From Rhodothermaceae bacterium (lineage in GTDB: Bacteria > Bacteroidota > Rhodothermia > Rhodothermales > JAHQVL01): a stretch of DNA of 53,223 nucleotides. The notes under the pieces are model-generated. The model did not search any database, was not told where the DNA came from, and saw only the letters and a list, made by a program, of their open reading frames with translations. The stretch covers positions 1-53,223 of the forward strand of contig JAHQVL010000178.1 of the NCBI GenBank assembly GCA_019634345.1. The letters are read 5' to 3'. This document shows, piece after piece, positions 41,953-50,129 of this stretch (its first letter is position 1; every line of letters starts with the position of its first letter). The translations under genes and the position numbers were made by a program.

Positions 41953-42717
41953 TTAGTGAGTCAATGCATAAATCAAAAAATTAATACCCATCTGAAAACT
42001 GATGGTCGAGGCATCGCCAAGACTTTGTTGAGGCCACTCCCAGCCGTCTCCGATGTCTTGATTGTAACAGGCTATGGCTACAATACGACCGGTTCTATCA
42101 AAGTAAGCAATGTAGGTGTCCGAATACTTATTCCGAGGTTCCCACCCCCCTCCGACTAGTGAAGGAGCCTCTACCGGATCAATATCAAAGTATATGGACC
42201 AGACAGGATGATCTGGCGGTATCTCTTGCCTGATCAAATCAGGCAGCACCCGTTCCATCTGCGACTCGAGTTGCACCAGTTCGATCTCATCGCGAAAATC
42301 ATCGAACAGTAGAAAACCGCCGCGGTCAATATATTCCTTAAGATTTTCAACCTCGTTTTCCTCAAGGGTCCAATATCCTGGTTCGCAGATATACAGAATA
42401 GCGTGCTCAAAAATGCGATCATCAGAGAGCCGCAACACCAGTGGTTCTCCCTCGACATACACCTTGGTCGTCCTCTGTAGCGCCCTATGTAAGTTCTGTT
42501 CTGCCGTCGGATAGTCATGGCTCCAGGCCGGCCCTGCACCGCGAAAAGCACGATCCCCGCGGGGATCATCAAACCGGATCCGCACAAAACGAAATCCATG
42601 ATCCGACTGCGCACGTACTTCCCCCAATCCTAGAAAGAGCAAGACTCCAACCAGTAAACTGAGGCGCCTAATAAAAGAGAATGAAGTACTCGCGGGCATG
42701 TGTATTCTCCGGCACAT
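41953..42717 (-). CDS. DUF4159 family secreted protein, copy 2
   Basis: A 254-residue paralog of the protein at 30400-31155. The same motifs appear: FRFVRIRFDD, WSHDYPTAEQNLHRALQRTT, LYICEPGYWTLEENEVE, YIDRGGFLLFDDFRD, HPVWSIYFDID, CYNQDIGDGWEWPQ, YALTH. A signal peptide ends at VRAQ (an alternative internal Met at residue 7 would be close to it). This copy occupies the usual DUF4159 location next to MoxR-DUF58-VWA. The TPR/peptidase gene lies nine bases upstream, supporting co-transcription. Activity unknown. Confidence 0.9.
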   Translation of the reverse strand: MCRRIHMPASTSFSFIRRLSLLVGVLLFLGLGEVRAQSDHGFRFVRIRFDDPRGDRAFRGAGPAWSHDYPTAEQNLHRALQRTTKVYVEGEPLVLRLSDDRIFEHAILYICEPGYWTLEENEVENLKEYIDRGGFLLFDDFRDEIELVQLESQMERVLPDLIRQEIPPDHPVWSIYFDIDPVEAPSLVGGGWEPRNKYSDTYIAYFDRTGRIVAIACYNQDIGDGWEWPQQSLGDASTISFQMGINFLIYALTH

Positions 42718-42726
42718 GAATAATGA

Positions 42727-45339
42727 TTACTGCTCAACTACAGAGAGCAGAAGTTTCTGCGCATCACGAAACCCGGGTGCCAGCTCAAGCGACTGCAGCA
42801 CAGCCCGCTTCGCTTCCATACTCCGGTTAGAATTATAAAGACTCAACGCATATTGATAATACGCATCAGCACGATCAACAGGATTCAGGCCAAGGACAGC
42901 ACGGCGTGCCATTACGGCATTATCAAGCTGGCCCTCTTCAGCATACAGTTCTGCAAGCCTCGTCTGCACCTCTCGATTATAAGGAGCCACATCAAGGCTT
43001 CGTTCGAAATAATAAATGGCCTTCGAATGCTCTCCGTCTTTATCAAGCAATTTGGCCAGTTCCACTGCTTCGTTCGAACCATGCTCGGATATAGAAAGGT
43101 ATCGTTCAAGTAGAGCGGCTAACTTGTCACTTTCTCCCTGAGCCCTATATGCGGCGGCAAGGCCTTGATAGGCATTACCAGGATCTGTGTATCGATCATA
43201 AATGCCAAGTGTCTTTTCAAAATGGGCTTCGGCTTCCTTATAGGCGCCCTCGCCTAACCGCTCATACCCTTTCTGTAATTCGCTCAAGAACTCATTCTCA
43301 TTCCAGGATGCTCCGTCACTCAGAGGATTAAACCCTTCACCTTCACCAAACGGATTCGGCATGCCTTTTAGTACATCGGACAGGGCTTTTTGCTGCTCGC
43401 GCAATTGATCCCGGAATGCACGGTCCAGTACTTCTAATGTAACCCCGGTTACCTCTTCAATACTTTGACGATCATTATTCCCGGAAGCAAAGCCCTCCAG
43501 TATCCTGAAGATGGCATTTTGCCCATACGTTGAAGCAATGTACTCAATAATCTGAGAAGCGTGGTAATAACTCAGCAAAATCTGGCCTGGAAATGTCGGC
43601 CTCGTGAAGCCGCGGTCCATTTCATTCAAGGGAAGCAACTTGCCTTGATCGAATGCCATTAAAAAATCGAGCTCCATCTCCCGTCCCCATTCGGGCCGGG
43701 CTTGCTGTTCCTCATAAACAGCCAACCCTTCAGCAAACCATCGCGGCATTTTGTACTCAGCCAGTCCTATAGACATGGAATGCACCAGTTCATGCCATAG
43801 TGTACGTGCCCAATTATAAGAATCCGCCTCCATGTTTTTGGGCGTGTTGATTGCCAACACATCCCCAAAACTCACGCCGAGCAGACCAAGATGCGGCACG
43901 CCGGCAATCCGTACAGCAAAATCATCAGGGTCATTGTATGCTTCTAAAAGTATCCGGCCTGAAGGAGGTCTGTAGGGATACTTTTCATTCAGTACCGCAT
44001 AACTCTCTTCGGCAACTTCGAGAATTGCAGGCCCTAACACATCCCGTTCATCATTATGTATCAACAAGGAGAAATGATCGCTCTGTAATAAGGAAAAATC
44101 ATCAAACTCATCGATGAGCGTGAGCATATTTCCTACAAACAGGTTGAAGGGGTCCGCATCAAAACTAAAATTCAGATACCTTTCGGCTTCATCTGCGCGC
44201 CCTACCCTCAGAAGACTCGTACCAAGCTGCGCATAGGCTTCAGGATTCCGCCGATCTACTCGAACAGCCAATTCGCCAAAGCGAACTGCATCGGGATAGC
44301 GAAACTTAAGGTCGCAATTTTTTGCAAGGGTGATGTAGAACAACCCTGCCCTCGAATTAATTGCAAGAGCTTGCTCTTCAATTTTGTCAAACTCTTCTTG
44401 CTCCCCTTTTAGAAAATGCACGGTAGCCAGGTGAGCGAGCACTTCTACGTCCGAAGGATTTATTTCTAGCGCAGCGTTAAGAAGGCGTTCTGCTTCACCA
44501 TATAATCCATCCAGAATGTGCAAACCGGCCATGATAGCATGGGCCTCGACGTCGTTGGGGTTTGCCTCCAAAGCTTGAGCCGCAAGTTGCTCTTTCTGCC
44601 CAAAACTTTTAGAAGAACGGGCATACGTCGTGTAAAGAGGGCTATAATTTGAATTAAGTGCAATGGCTTCATCAAGCGTGCTTTGCGCTTCGGCATCGTT
44701 GTATTTGATGCGGAATAGATTGGCCCACCACTGTAAATTGCGAATGTGCGTTGGGTCCAGTTTATAGGCCGTGCTAAAGGCATTGTTTGCATCCCGGTAC
44801 TCACCTACCGCTGCAGCGGCTCGTCCTGCTACTCCCAAATCATCCGCATTTCTAAACCCATTGTTTTTGTAGGGCTGATAAACGTAAGTGAATACCTGCT
44901 GTGCCTGCGATGCTTGACCGGTTTTATCAAGCAATTCTCCTAATGCAAGAATATTTCGCCATAAATCGTCCTTCAGTTCTGCAGAGGCGAAGTAGGCTTT
45001 TTGCGCTTCTTCGAATCGCCCCATTTTGTCGAGGAATAACCCTTTAGCATGAAGAATGTAAGGGTGCTTTGAATCATCTCTGGTCAGTTTGCCTATTTCT
45101 TCAAGTCCTTCTTCGTACTCCCCTTTTGCAAGAAACGTCTCAGCGAAATACACGACGTTCAATGTAGCAAGGCTGTCTGATTCTTTTAGGCGGTCTTTAT
45201 ACAGGCGTCGTGCTTTGGAATAATCACCTGATTGCAAGGCCTGATATGCGTCGTCGTTGGAGACCTGTGCCAAACTTTTTTCGAATGGCAAGAGTGCTGC
45301 TAGTAGGAGTCCAACACAAAATACGGGGATCAACCGCAT
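42727..45339 (-). CDS. TPR protein with HExxH peptidase MA-like domain
   Basis: An 870-residue exported protein (signal ending LAQ, residue about 25). It has TPR repeats in the N-terminal half (YQALQSGDYSKARRLYKD, NAALEINPSDVEVLAHLAT), a gluzincin-type domain, and more TPRs at the C-terminus (YAEEGQLDNAVMARRAVLGL). The zinc motif is H516-E-L-V-H520 within LWHELVHSMSIG, followed by PRWFAEGLAVYEEQ, where the third ligand Glu is expected. Catalytic residues are present, so a metallopeptidase active in the periplasm is likely, perhaps acting on proteins held by its own TPRs. It lies in the middle of the long minus-strand series. Confidence 0.88.
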   Translation of the reverse strand: MRLIPVFCVGLLLAALLPFEKSLAQVSNDDAYQALQSGDYSKARRLYKDRLKESDSLATLNVVYFAETFLAKGEYEEGLEEIGKLTRDDSKHPYILHAKGLFLDKMGRFEEAQKAYFASAELKDDLWRNILALGELLDKTGQASQAQQVFTYVYQPYKNNGFRNADDLGVAGRAAAAVGEYRDANNAFSTAYKLDPTHIRNLQWWANLFRIKYNDAEAQSTLDEAIALNSNYSPLYTTYARSSKSFGQKEQLAAQALEANPNDVEAHAIMAGLHILDGLYGEAERLLNAALEINPSDVEVLAHLATVHFLKGEQEEFDKIEEQALAINSRAGLFYITLAKNCDLKFRYPDAVRFGELAVRVDRRNPEAYAQLGTSLLRVGRADEAERYLNFSFDADPFNLFVGNMLTLIDEFDDFSLLQSDHFSLLIHNDERDVLGPAILEVAEESYAVLNEKYPYRPPSGRILLEAYNDPDDFAVRIAGVPHLGLLGVSFGDVLAINTPKNMEADSYNWARTLWHELVHSMSIGLAEYKMPRWFAEGLAVYEEQQARPEWGREMELDFLMAFDQGKLLPLNEMDRGFTRPTFPGQILLSYYHASQIIEYIASTYGQNAIFRILEGFASGNNDRQSIEEVTGVTLEVLDRAFRDQLREQQKALSDVLKGMPNPFGEGEGFNPLSDGASWNENEFLSELQKGYERLGEGAYKEAEAHFEKTLGIYDRYTDPGNAYQGLAAAYRAQGESDKLAALLERYLSISEHGSNEAVELAKLLDKDGEHSKAIYYFERSLDVAPYNREVQTRLAELYAEEGQLDNAVMARRAVLGLNPVDRADAYYQYALSLYNSNRSMEAKRAVLQSLELAPGFRDAQKLLLSVVEQ

Positions 45340-45357
45340 GAGGCAATATGGATGAGG

Positions 45358-45400
45358 GAATGATGAGGATGAGGAATCCTTTACGAAAGATTCATCATTC
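45358..45400. repeat. Inverted repeat between two genes of the minus-strand series
   Basis: GAATGATGA (45358-45366) pairs with TCATCATTC (45392-45400), with an inner GAATC/GATTC pair around a 10-base loop. It lies in the 115 bases between the hypothetical gene (45455) and the TPR/peptidase gene (45339). No U-tract follows on the minus strand, so it may only slow RNA polymerase or protect RNA. Confidence 0.4.
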
Positions 45401-45454
45401 AGTTACTCAATCCATTGCGGTTGGTTTCAGGTATGTACAATATCGGCAACAGAT

Positions 45455-46288
45455 TTAACGATTACCGGCATCCGGTCCGAGCCTCCGCTGCCTCCGGAGC
45501 GCATCGCCAGGCGAAAGAAATTCTCTATTTGACGAGAGGTCATCGTCTTCATTGACGGGAATAAATACAGAGTCCCTCACCGTCCGTTGAAGATAGAGGA
45601 TGTCATAATACGCTGTATCCGCTTCAATCAATGAATCACTGGCTAACACGTATAACAAATCAAAGGTGGTCAATGTATCTGGTGGCCCCGAAGGTTTGGC
45701 TACATGCTGCATTTGAGGGGGTTTAAAATCCCACATTTGGAACGTAAAAGCCCCATTATCCCTCTCGAACAACATGCGTACCGGCTCGTCTTTGTAATTC
45801 CTCTGCAACGAGTATAGGATCTCCGATAAGATAGCCATCTCTGCCTGCTCTCCTTCTGCAAGAGTAGGATTCAAAGCAGGATCAAACTGTTCTGGAGCCA
45901 CCTGGCTGGATGCGTCCCGACGAAACTCGGCTTCAAATGCCCATTCGTCCATCATGGCTTGCGCCTCACCATCCACATCTGCTCCCAGATAATGGGTTTG
46001 CTGTGACGGATAGGTAACCACAATGTCATCCGGACCAAACCCATTGCTTGTCACATCGATGATATCCATGCTCGTCACTTCTTCTTCGAAGATGAACAAC
46101 AAATCCAGAAGCTTTAGAATATCATCCTGATTCGTAATCCGGGCCGTTGGCAAGATAGACTGCGATACCTGGGCGGACTGAGCCAGTATATATGCTGGGG
46201 ACGACATAAATAACATCCCGGCAATGAACCCAAATGCCCGTGATACCTCTTTTAACGTTCGTTTATTCAGTCTCTTTATGACCGTCAT
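45455..46288 (-). CDS. Hypothetical secreted protein
   Basis: A 277-residue product with a signal-like N-terminus (AGMLFMSSPAYILAQ). The mature protein is acidic, with a polar C-terminal tail rich in Asp and Arg (NEDDDLSSNREF, GDALRRQRRLGPDAGNR). No family is recognised. Its position between a TPR lipoprotein and the TPR/peptidase protein in the same strand suggests an envelope protein of the same pathway. The 288-base gap upstream holds a palindromic repeat, so a promoter may exist there. Confidence 0.6.
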   Translation of the reverse strand: MTVIKRLNKRTLKEVSRAFGFIAGMLFMSSPAYILAQSAQVSQSILPTARITNQDDILKLLDLLFIFEEEVTSMDIIDVTSNGFGPDDIVVTYPSQQTHYLGADVDGEAQAMMDEWAFEAEFRRDASSQVAPEQFDPALNPTLAEGEQAEMAILSEILYSLQRNYKDEPVRMLFERDNGAFTFQMWDFKPPQMQHVAKPSGPPDTLTTFDLLYVLASDSLIEADTAYYDILYLQRTVRDSVFIPVNEDDDLSSNREFLSPGDALRRQRRLGPDAGNR

Positions 46289-46437
46289 AGTATATGATTT
46301 TGAATTGTTACAAATTCAATCAATGCTGTTAACTATACATTCAAATCAGTTATTTACTGGATAGCATGTATCTCTGGCCTTGTCATCCTGAGCCCCCTGG
46401 CACTGCTTGAAAAAAGAAAGGGCAGCGCGACTCTCCT

Positions 46438-46535
46438 TGTCATTTCGAGCCTGCCGAGAAATCTATGCTTTACTTTAGCGCAAGTGCCTATACAATGCAT
46501 AGATCCCTCGATCGCTTCGCTCCAACGGGATGACA
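46438..46535. repeat. Dispersed-type palindromic repeat (REP-like or MITE-like)
   Basis: TGTCATTTCGAGC at the left and the complementary GGGATGACA at the right (46527-46535) flank a core in which ATCTATGC (46461-46468) pairs with GCATAGAT (46497-46504). The ends match the TGTCATTCCGAGC...GGGATGACA palindromes that occur as scattered repeats in Bacteroidota and other genomes. A related TGTCATCCTGAGC begins at 46381. The element sits between two genes of the minus-strand series. Confidence 0.6.
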
Positions 46536-46576
46536 GGAACCGACGTCATCAGCAGCGAAAAGGTCGTAAATAACCA

Positions 46577-48034
46577 TTATCCCAATTCTTTATGCAAACT
46601 GAAGTACTTTCGAGCTTCGCTCTGATTACCTGCTCGCCTGTGCAAGGAGACCAGTAGGGCATACAATGATTTTTTATCTTCCAACGATGGGCTTGAAGCC
46701 AACCCTTGCTCCGCGTACCTGATCGCTTCCGGTGTATTATTCTGTAGGATCTTAGCCGCTTCAAAGTACGCGCGTGCCTGGTTTTGCCATGCAATACTGG
46801 CCGACTGCAAGTAGTAGGTCAACGCCCCGCGCTTATCTCTTTTATCACGCAAGTTTTCGCTGGCTAAATTGTAGCACAACGTCCCGTAGGCATCGAGGTA
46901 GCGTTTATTATCCTCATCCTCAGCAAGGTCACCCGGGATGCGATCCACCAATGTTTTGAGCCGCATCACGGCCGATTCATTTTTCTTAAGATTCGCTTCT
47001 ACCAGAGCCAATTTCCAGGTTATCTCGTCCTTTGCGGGCTGCGTCTGCAGCATCCCCATCAGATCATGATACCCGTCCTCAGCAGCCTCCAGGTTCTCTC
47101 CTTCCAACATTGCCAGGTCATCACGAAGTTCGCTGGCTTGAATATTACCTCCATCCCACTCAATCCATTCAATGACCCCATCAACAATCTCAATTTCAGC
47201 CGGACCGGGCGCAAACGTCTTAGCGCGGCTCAGCCCACTCATTGCCTCATTCGTGCTATACATAAAAGCACTCGTTTCTCCGTAATAATACGCGTAGTTA
47301 AAGAGAGTCAGGGAATCCTGGTCCGTCAACATTCCAGGTTCAGGCGCGTTGACATCCAATTCTCGTGCATCGATCAATGCAGTCTCTGCATTCAAATAAT
47401 TTACAGATGCCTGCTGCCAGTTTTCCTGGGAATAGTATGCCGATGCCAGTTCGCTAAAGAATTCGTGCCGCCCTTTCTCCAATCGGACGAGCCTCTCTAG
47501 AATGGTAATCGAATTCTCGATAGCTCCCGCTTTTTTAAGCCTGTTATACTGATATAAATACACGCGTCCAAGCAAGGCCCTGGTTTGCTCATCAAACGGG
47601 TTGAAAGTAAGAGCTTCTTCAAACTTTTGTTGTGCCAGGTCCAATAACCCCTCTTGCCGGGTAAGCAAGGCACTTTCGTCGCCACCCAACTGGGCTGCTT
47701 CTTGATAAGCAACGGCTGCTTCGTTAAACGAATGAATCGACTGGATTGAGTCATCTTCTGACACCACGTGCCCGTCTTCCCGGCTCATCTCTAAAATACG
47801 CCACAAGCTGTCGCTTTCCTGCACCAGGGCAAACGCTTCTTCGCTGAGCAATCGCCCTTGTGTTTCCTGATCATATTCAACAAAGGACTCACGGCTCAAC
47901 GAGTCCGCAAGTATCGCCACCGTCGAATCCACCCCAGCCGGTACAAAAAACGAAGAATATCCTAATCCGTCCGACAGCGACCCTTTACTCCCACCACATC
48001 CAGTAAGTACTACGCACAAGAACAAAATTGACAT
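46577..48034 (-). CDS. TPR repeat lipoprotein
   Basis: About 485 residues from the ATG at 48034, chosen because AAGGA lies five bases upstream and the lipobox CVVLTGC follows directly; a longer frame to 48121 would run through a heptad DNA repeat. The mature part has TPR-like helices (EAAVAYQEAAQLGGDESAL, ARAYFEAAKILQNNTPEAI). It is an envelope lipoprotein, probably an assembly or scaffold component next to the TonB-like protein (127 bases upstream). Confidence 0.82.
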   Translation of the reverse strand: MSILFLCVVLTGCGGSKGSLSDGLGYSSFFVPAGVDSTVAILADSLSRESFVEYDQETQGRLLSEEAFALVQESDSLWRILEMSREDGHVVSEDDSIQSIHSFNEAAVAYQEAAQLGGDESALLTRQEGLLDLAQQKFEEALTFNPFDEQTRALLGRVYLYQYNRLKKAGAIENSITILERLVRLEKGRHEFFSELASAYYSQENWQQASVNYLNAETALIDARELDVNAPEPGMLTDQDSLTLFNYAYYYGETSAFMYSTNEAMSGLSRAKTFAPGPAEIEIVDGVIEWIEWDGGNIQASELRDDLAMLEGENLEAAEDGYHDLMGMLQTQPAKDEITWKLALVEANLKKNESAVMRLKTLVDRIPGDLAEDEDNKRYLDAYGTLCYNLASENLRDKRDKRGALTYYLQSASIAWQNQARAYFEAAKILQNNTPEAIRYAEQGLASSPSLEDKKSLYALLVSLHRRAGNQSEARKYFSLHKELG

Positions 48035-48045
48035 TTTGTCCTTGT

Positions 48046-48072
48046 GTTTCGCGTTTCGCGTTTCGCGTTTCG
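48046..48072. repeat. Heptanucleotide tandem repeat GTTTCGC
   Basis: About 3.9 copies of GTTTCGC lie just upstream of the likely start (48034) of the TPR lipoprotein. Copy number could vary and change spacing to the promoter, but it is outside the ribosome binding site. Confidence 0.7.
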
Positions 48073-48161
48073 GTTTTTTTACTTGATTACACATTTCAAC
48101 TAAAACTTCTAAGTTTATCATATACCTCTACCCCATCCAACCACGCACCTTGCACTTTGCA

Positions 48162-49271
48162 CTAATTAATCCCCTCCCACCAGGACAAAAAGATGGAGTA
48201 AAATTCTTTGTTTCGATCATCGCTAGCAGGCTGCATGCGGCTGCTGACTACCTGAATATCCTGGTCTAAGCCCAGGCTCACAGTCCCGGTGACGAGTTGG
48301 GTGCTTTGCTGGCGAAAACTTCGATCGATCAGATAGGTCACAGCTCTCGATTCAACCAGCATGATATGGACTTCATAAAGGTCTTCTTTACACATCAAGA
48401 GCAGGTCAAAGGTACGATCACCTATGGCAATGCCTACTCGTGAACTCAATAGACCTGCATCCCAATTGCCTCGCTGCATTCGCTGTTTTACGGCTACAGG
48501 CAATTCAGAAGGATTGTTTTTCATCCACTCGACAAGGGCCTTAAAGTCCAGGTTTGCATAGTCGTCACCAAATGAAGCGATATCCTGCAAACCGACCTCA
48601 ACAGCCGTAATCCCTTCCGCCACTCCTTCCCGCCCTTTTGGACCACCTAATACATCTCCGCCACCGAGTACATCTCCCCCTATCCCTGTTACTCCTTCAC
48701 CAGAGCCTCCTCCTTCTTCCATTGAAAGCTTCAATCCACTTCCATCTCCACCTCCTGCTGAGCCAACGCGTCTCTTTGTACTTGAAACCGAAGGCGAATC
48801 AAACCCCTTCAGTGTTTCTATCCCCCCCAAATCTCCGCCTGCATCAAGCTCCAATCGCTGGGGGGCATCATTTCCCGTATTGCCCAATTTACGCTCCCTA
48901 GTAGGATCAGGATTGGATGGTTCAATTTCATTTTCAAATCCAGGCGGTGTTAACGCGTCCAGATCCAACTGAACCTTTTGAGGAGTCTTTGGGATTTCTG
49001 CCGGCTCAGGTGTGGGCTCTTCAGGTATTTCTTCCACCTCTTCTTCGCTGATATCCTCAACGACATCTTCCGCTATATCTGGCTCAGGAGCTGGAGTAAA
49101 CCGCGGAAGCAACTCAAACTTGACCTGCTTGAACACTTCTTGCGGCTGGCTTGCTGCTTCCGGAAATCCTACTCCGATCAGTAAGCCGTAAAGTACAGCG
49201 CAACTTATAAGCGTGACAACAAACGCCAACCACCCTGACTTCTTCTTATCATGTGTTTTGGGTGCAATCAT
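48162..49271 (-). CDS. TonB-like energy-transducer protein
   Basis: The 369-residue protein has one N-terminal membrane helix (LAFVVTLISCAVLYGLLIGV, residues about 15-35), then a Glu/Pro-rich spacer (EEVEEIPEEPTPEPAEIPK, about 70-95) and a Gly-rich stretch (GGDVLGGGDVLGGPKG, about 195-215). A globular C-terminal part of about 150 residues follows (FKALVEWMKNNPSEL, RNKEFYSIFLSWWEGI). This is the TonB layout, and ExbD lies three bases upstream, but I cannot see a standard TonB C-terminal domain. It could bridge inner and outer membranes and receive force from the ExbB/ExbD complex. Confidence 0.75.
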   Translation of the reverse strand: MIAPKTHDKKKSGWLAFVVTLISCAVLYGLLIGVGFPEAASQPQEVFKQVKFELLPRFTPAPEPDIAEDVVEDISEEEVEEIPEEPTPEPAEIPKTPQKVQLDLDALTPPGFENEIEPSNPDPTRERKLGNTGNDAPQRLELDAGGDLGGIETLKGFDSPSVSSTKRRVGSAGGGDGSGLKLSMEEGGGSGEGVTGIGGDVLGGGDVLGGPKGREGVAEGITAVEVGLQDIASFGDDYANLDFKALVEWMKNNPSELPVAVKQRMQRGNWDAGLLSSRVGIAIGDRTFDLLLMCKEDLYEVHIMLVESRAVTYLIDRSFRQQSTQLVTGTVSLGLDQDIQVVSSRMQPASDDRNKEFYSIFLSWWEGIN

Positions 49272-49274
49272 CCT

Positions 49275-49694
49275 TTACAACCTCAACGATCCGGAGTTAA
49301 TATTTTTGGGGATATTGTATTGATCGCACAAATCGAGTACATCAACCGTCCACTGTATCTGGGAGAGATTATCCGATTCAATAACCACAACGATGTCATT
49401 ACCCTGTGCTCGCTCTTGATCCCGCAGAGAAACCAATTGTTGCTCTAGCGAAGAAATATCCGGCAAGGATAACAAATCATCCGATGCCTCCATGCGACCC
49501 AGGTTAAAACTGCTGTCTTCTTTGACTTGAACGACAACGAGGGTTTGCGCACGTTCTTCCTGTGGCTCTGCCTGCTCATCCGTTCCTGGCATAGGAATCT
49601 GTGAAACGATTTCAATTTCACTGATCGCAATAAACGCGATCAGCAAAATCAATCCCACATCGATAAATCGGAGTAAAAGGCCTCTTTTATTCAT
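49275..49694 (-). CDS. exbD: ExbD-like biopolymer transport protein, copy 2
   Basis: A 139-residue protein with a single N-terminal helix (LRFIDVGLILLIAFIAIS) carrying Asp12, the proton-binding residue of ExbD/TolR, and a periplasmic part with PNI-type ending YNIPKNINSGSLRL. ExbD with ExbB converts proton motive force into motion of TonB-like partners. It follows copy 1 by 15 bases. Confidence 0.85.
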   Translation of the reverse strand: MNKRGLLLRFIDVGLILLIAFIAISEIEIVSQIPMPGTDEQAEPQEERAQTLVVVQVKEDSSFNLGRMEASDDLLSLPDISSLEQQLVSLRDQERAQGNDIVVVIESDNLSQIQWTVDVLDLCDQYNIPKNINSGSLRL

Positions 49695-49709
49695 ACAACG
49701 TGTCCCTTA

Positions 49710-50114
49710 TTACTTTTTATCGCGACTCGATAACCGAACATCCAACGCTTTCTCAACCCCTGCATGATCACAAATCTCTGCAAGGGCAATCGCATACTGA
49801 ATGGGAGCTGTATCGTCGGACCGAATGCGAATCTTCATGCGATCTGCTCCATACTGCTGCTTCTTTTGTTCAACGAACAGACTCAACGCATCCATCGTCT
49901 CTAACGCCCGGGTCTCGTTATCAACGAGATAGGATCCGGTATCGGTTATAGAGACAAAAACATCCGTCACTTCGTCGGCAGGTGTTTTCGACGTCTCACT
50001 GCTCTTCGGAGGGGATACCACACTCCGTTTCTGTACCTGGGAGATACTGATAAATCCAAACAGCAAAATGAGTACGACGTCTACAAATCGGACTAAATAT
50101 CGACCGTTACGCAT
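49710..50114 (-). CDS. exbD: ExbD-like biopolymer transport protein, copy 1
   Basis: A 134-residue protein with helix LVRFVDVVLILLFGFISIS, including the conserved Asp12, and a periplasmic part ending KALDVRLSSRDKK. Both ExbD-like copies keep the critical Asp, so they may form a heteromeric stator with the ExbB-like protein. It follows the ExbB-like gene by 15 bases. Confidence 0.85.
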   Translation of the reverse strand: MRNGRYLVRFVDVVLILLFGFISISQVQKRSVVSPPKSSETSKTPADEVTDVFVSITDTGSYLVDNETRALETMDALSLFVEQKKQQYGADRMKIRIRSDDTAPIQYAIALAEICDHAGVEKALDVRLSSRDKK

Positions 50115-50129
50115 AGTATCCTCAATGAA

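Noticed and set aside
48046..48072. Short-unit repeat as a CRISPR or origin
   Set aside because: A 7-base unit with fewer than four copies and no spacers; neither CRISPR nor DnaA boxes are seen.
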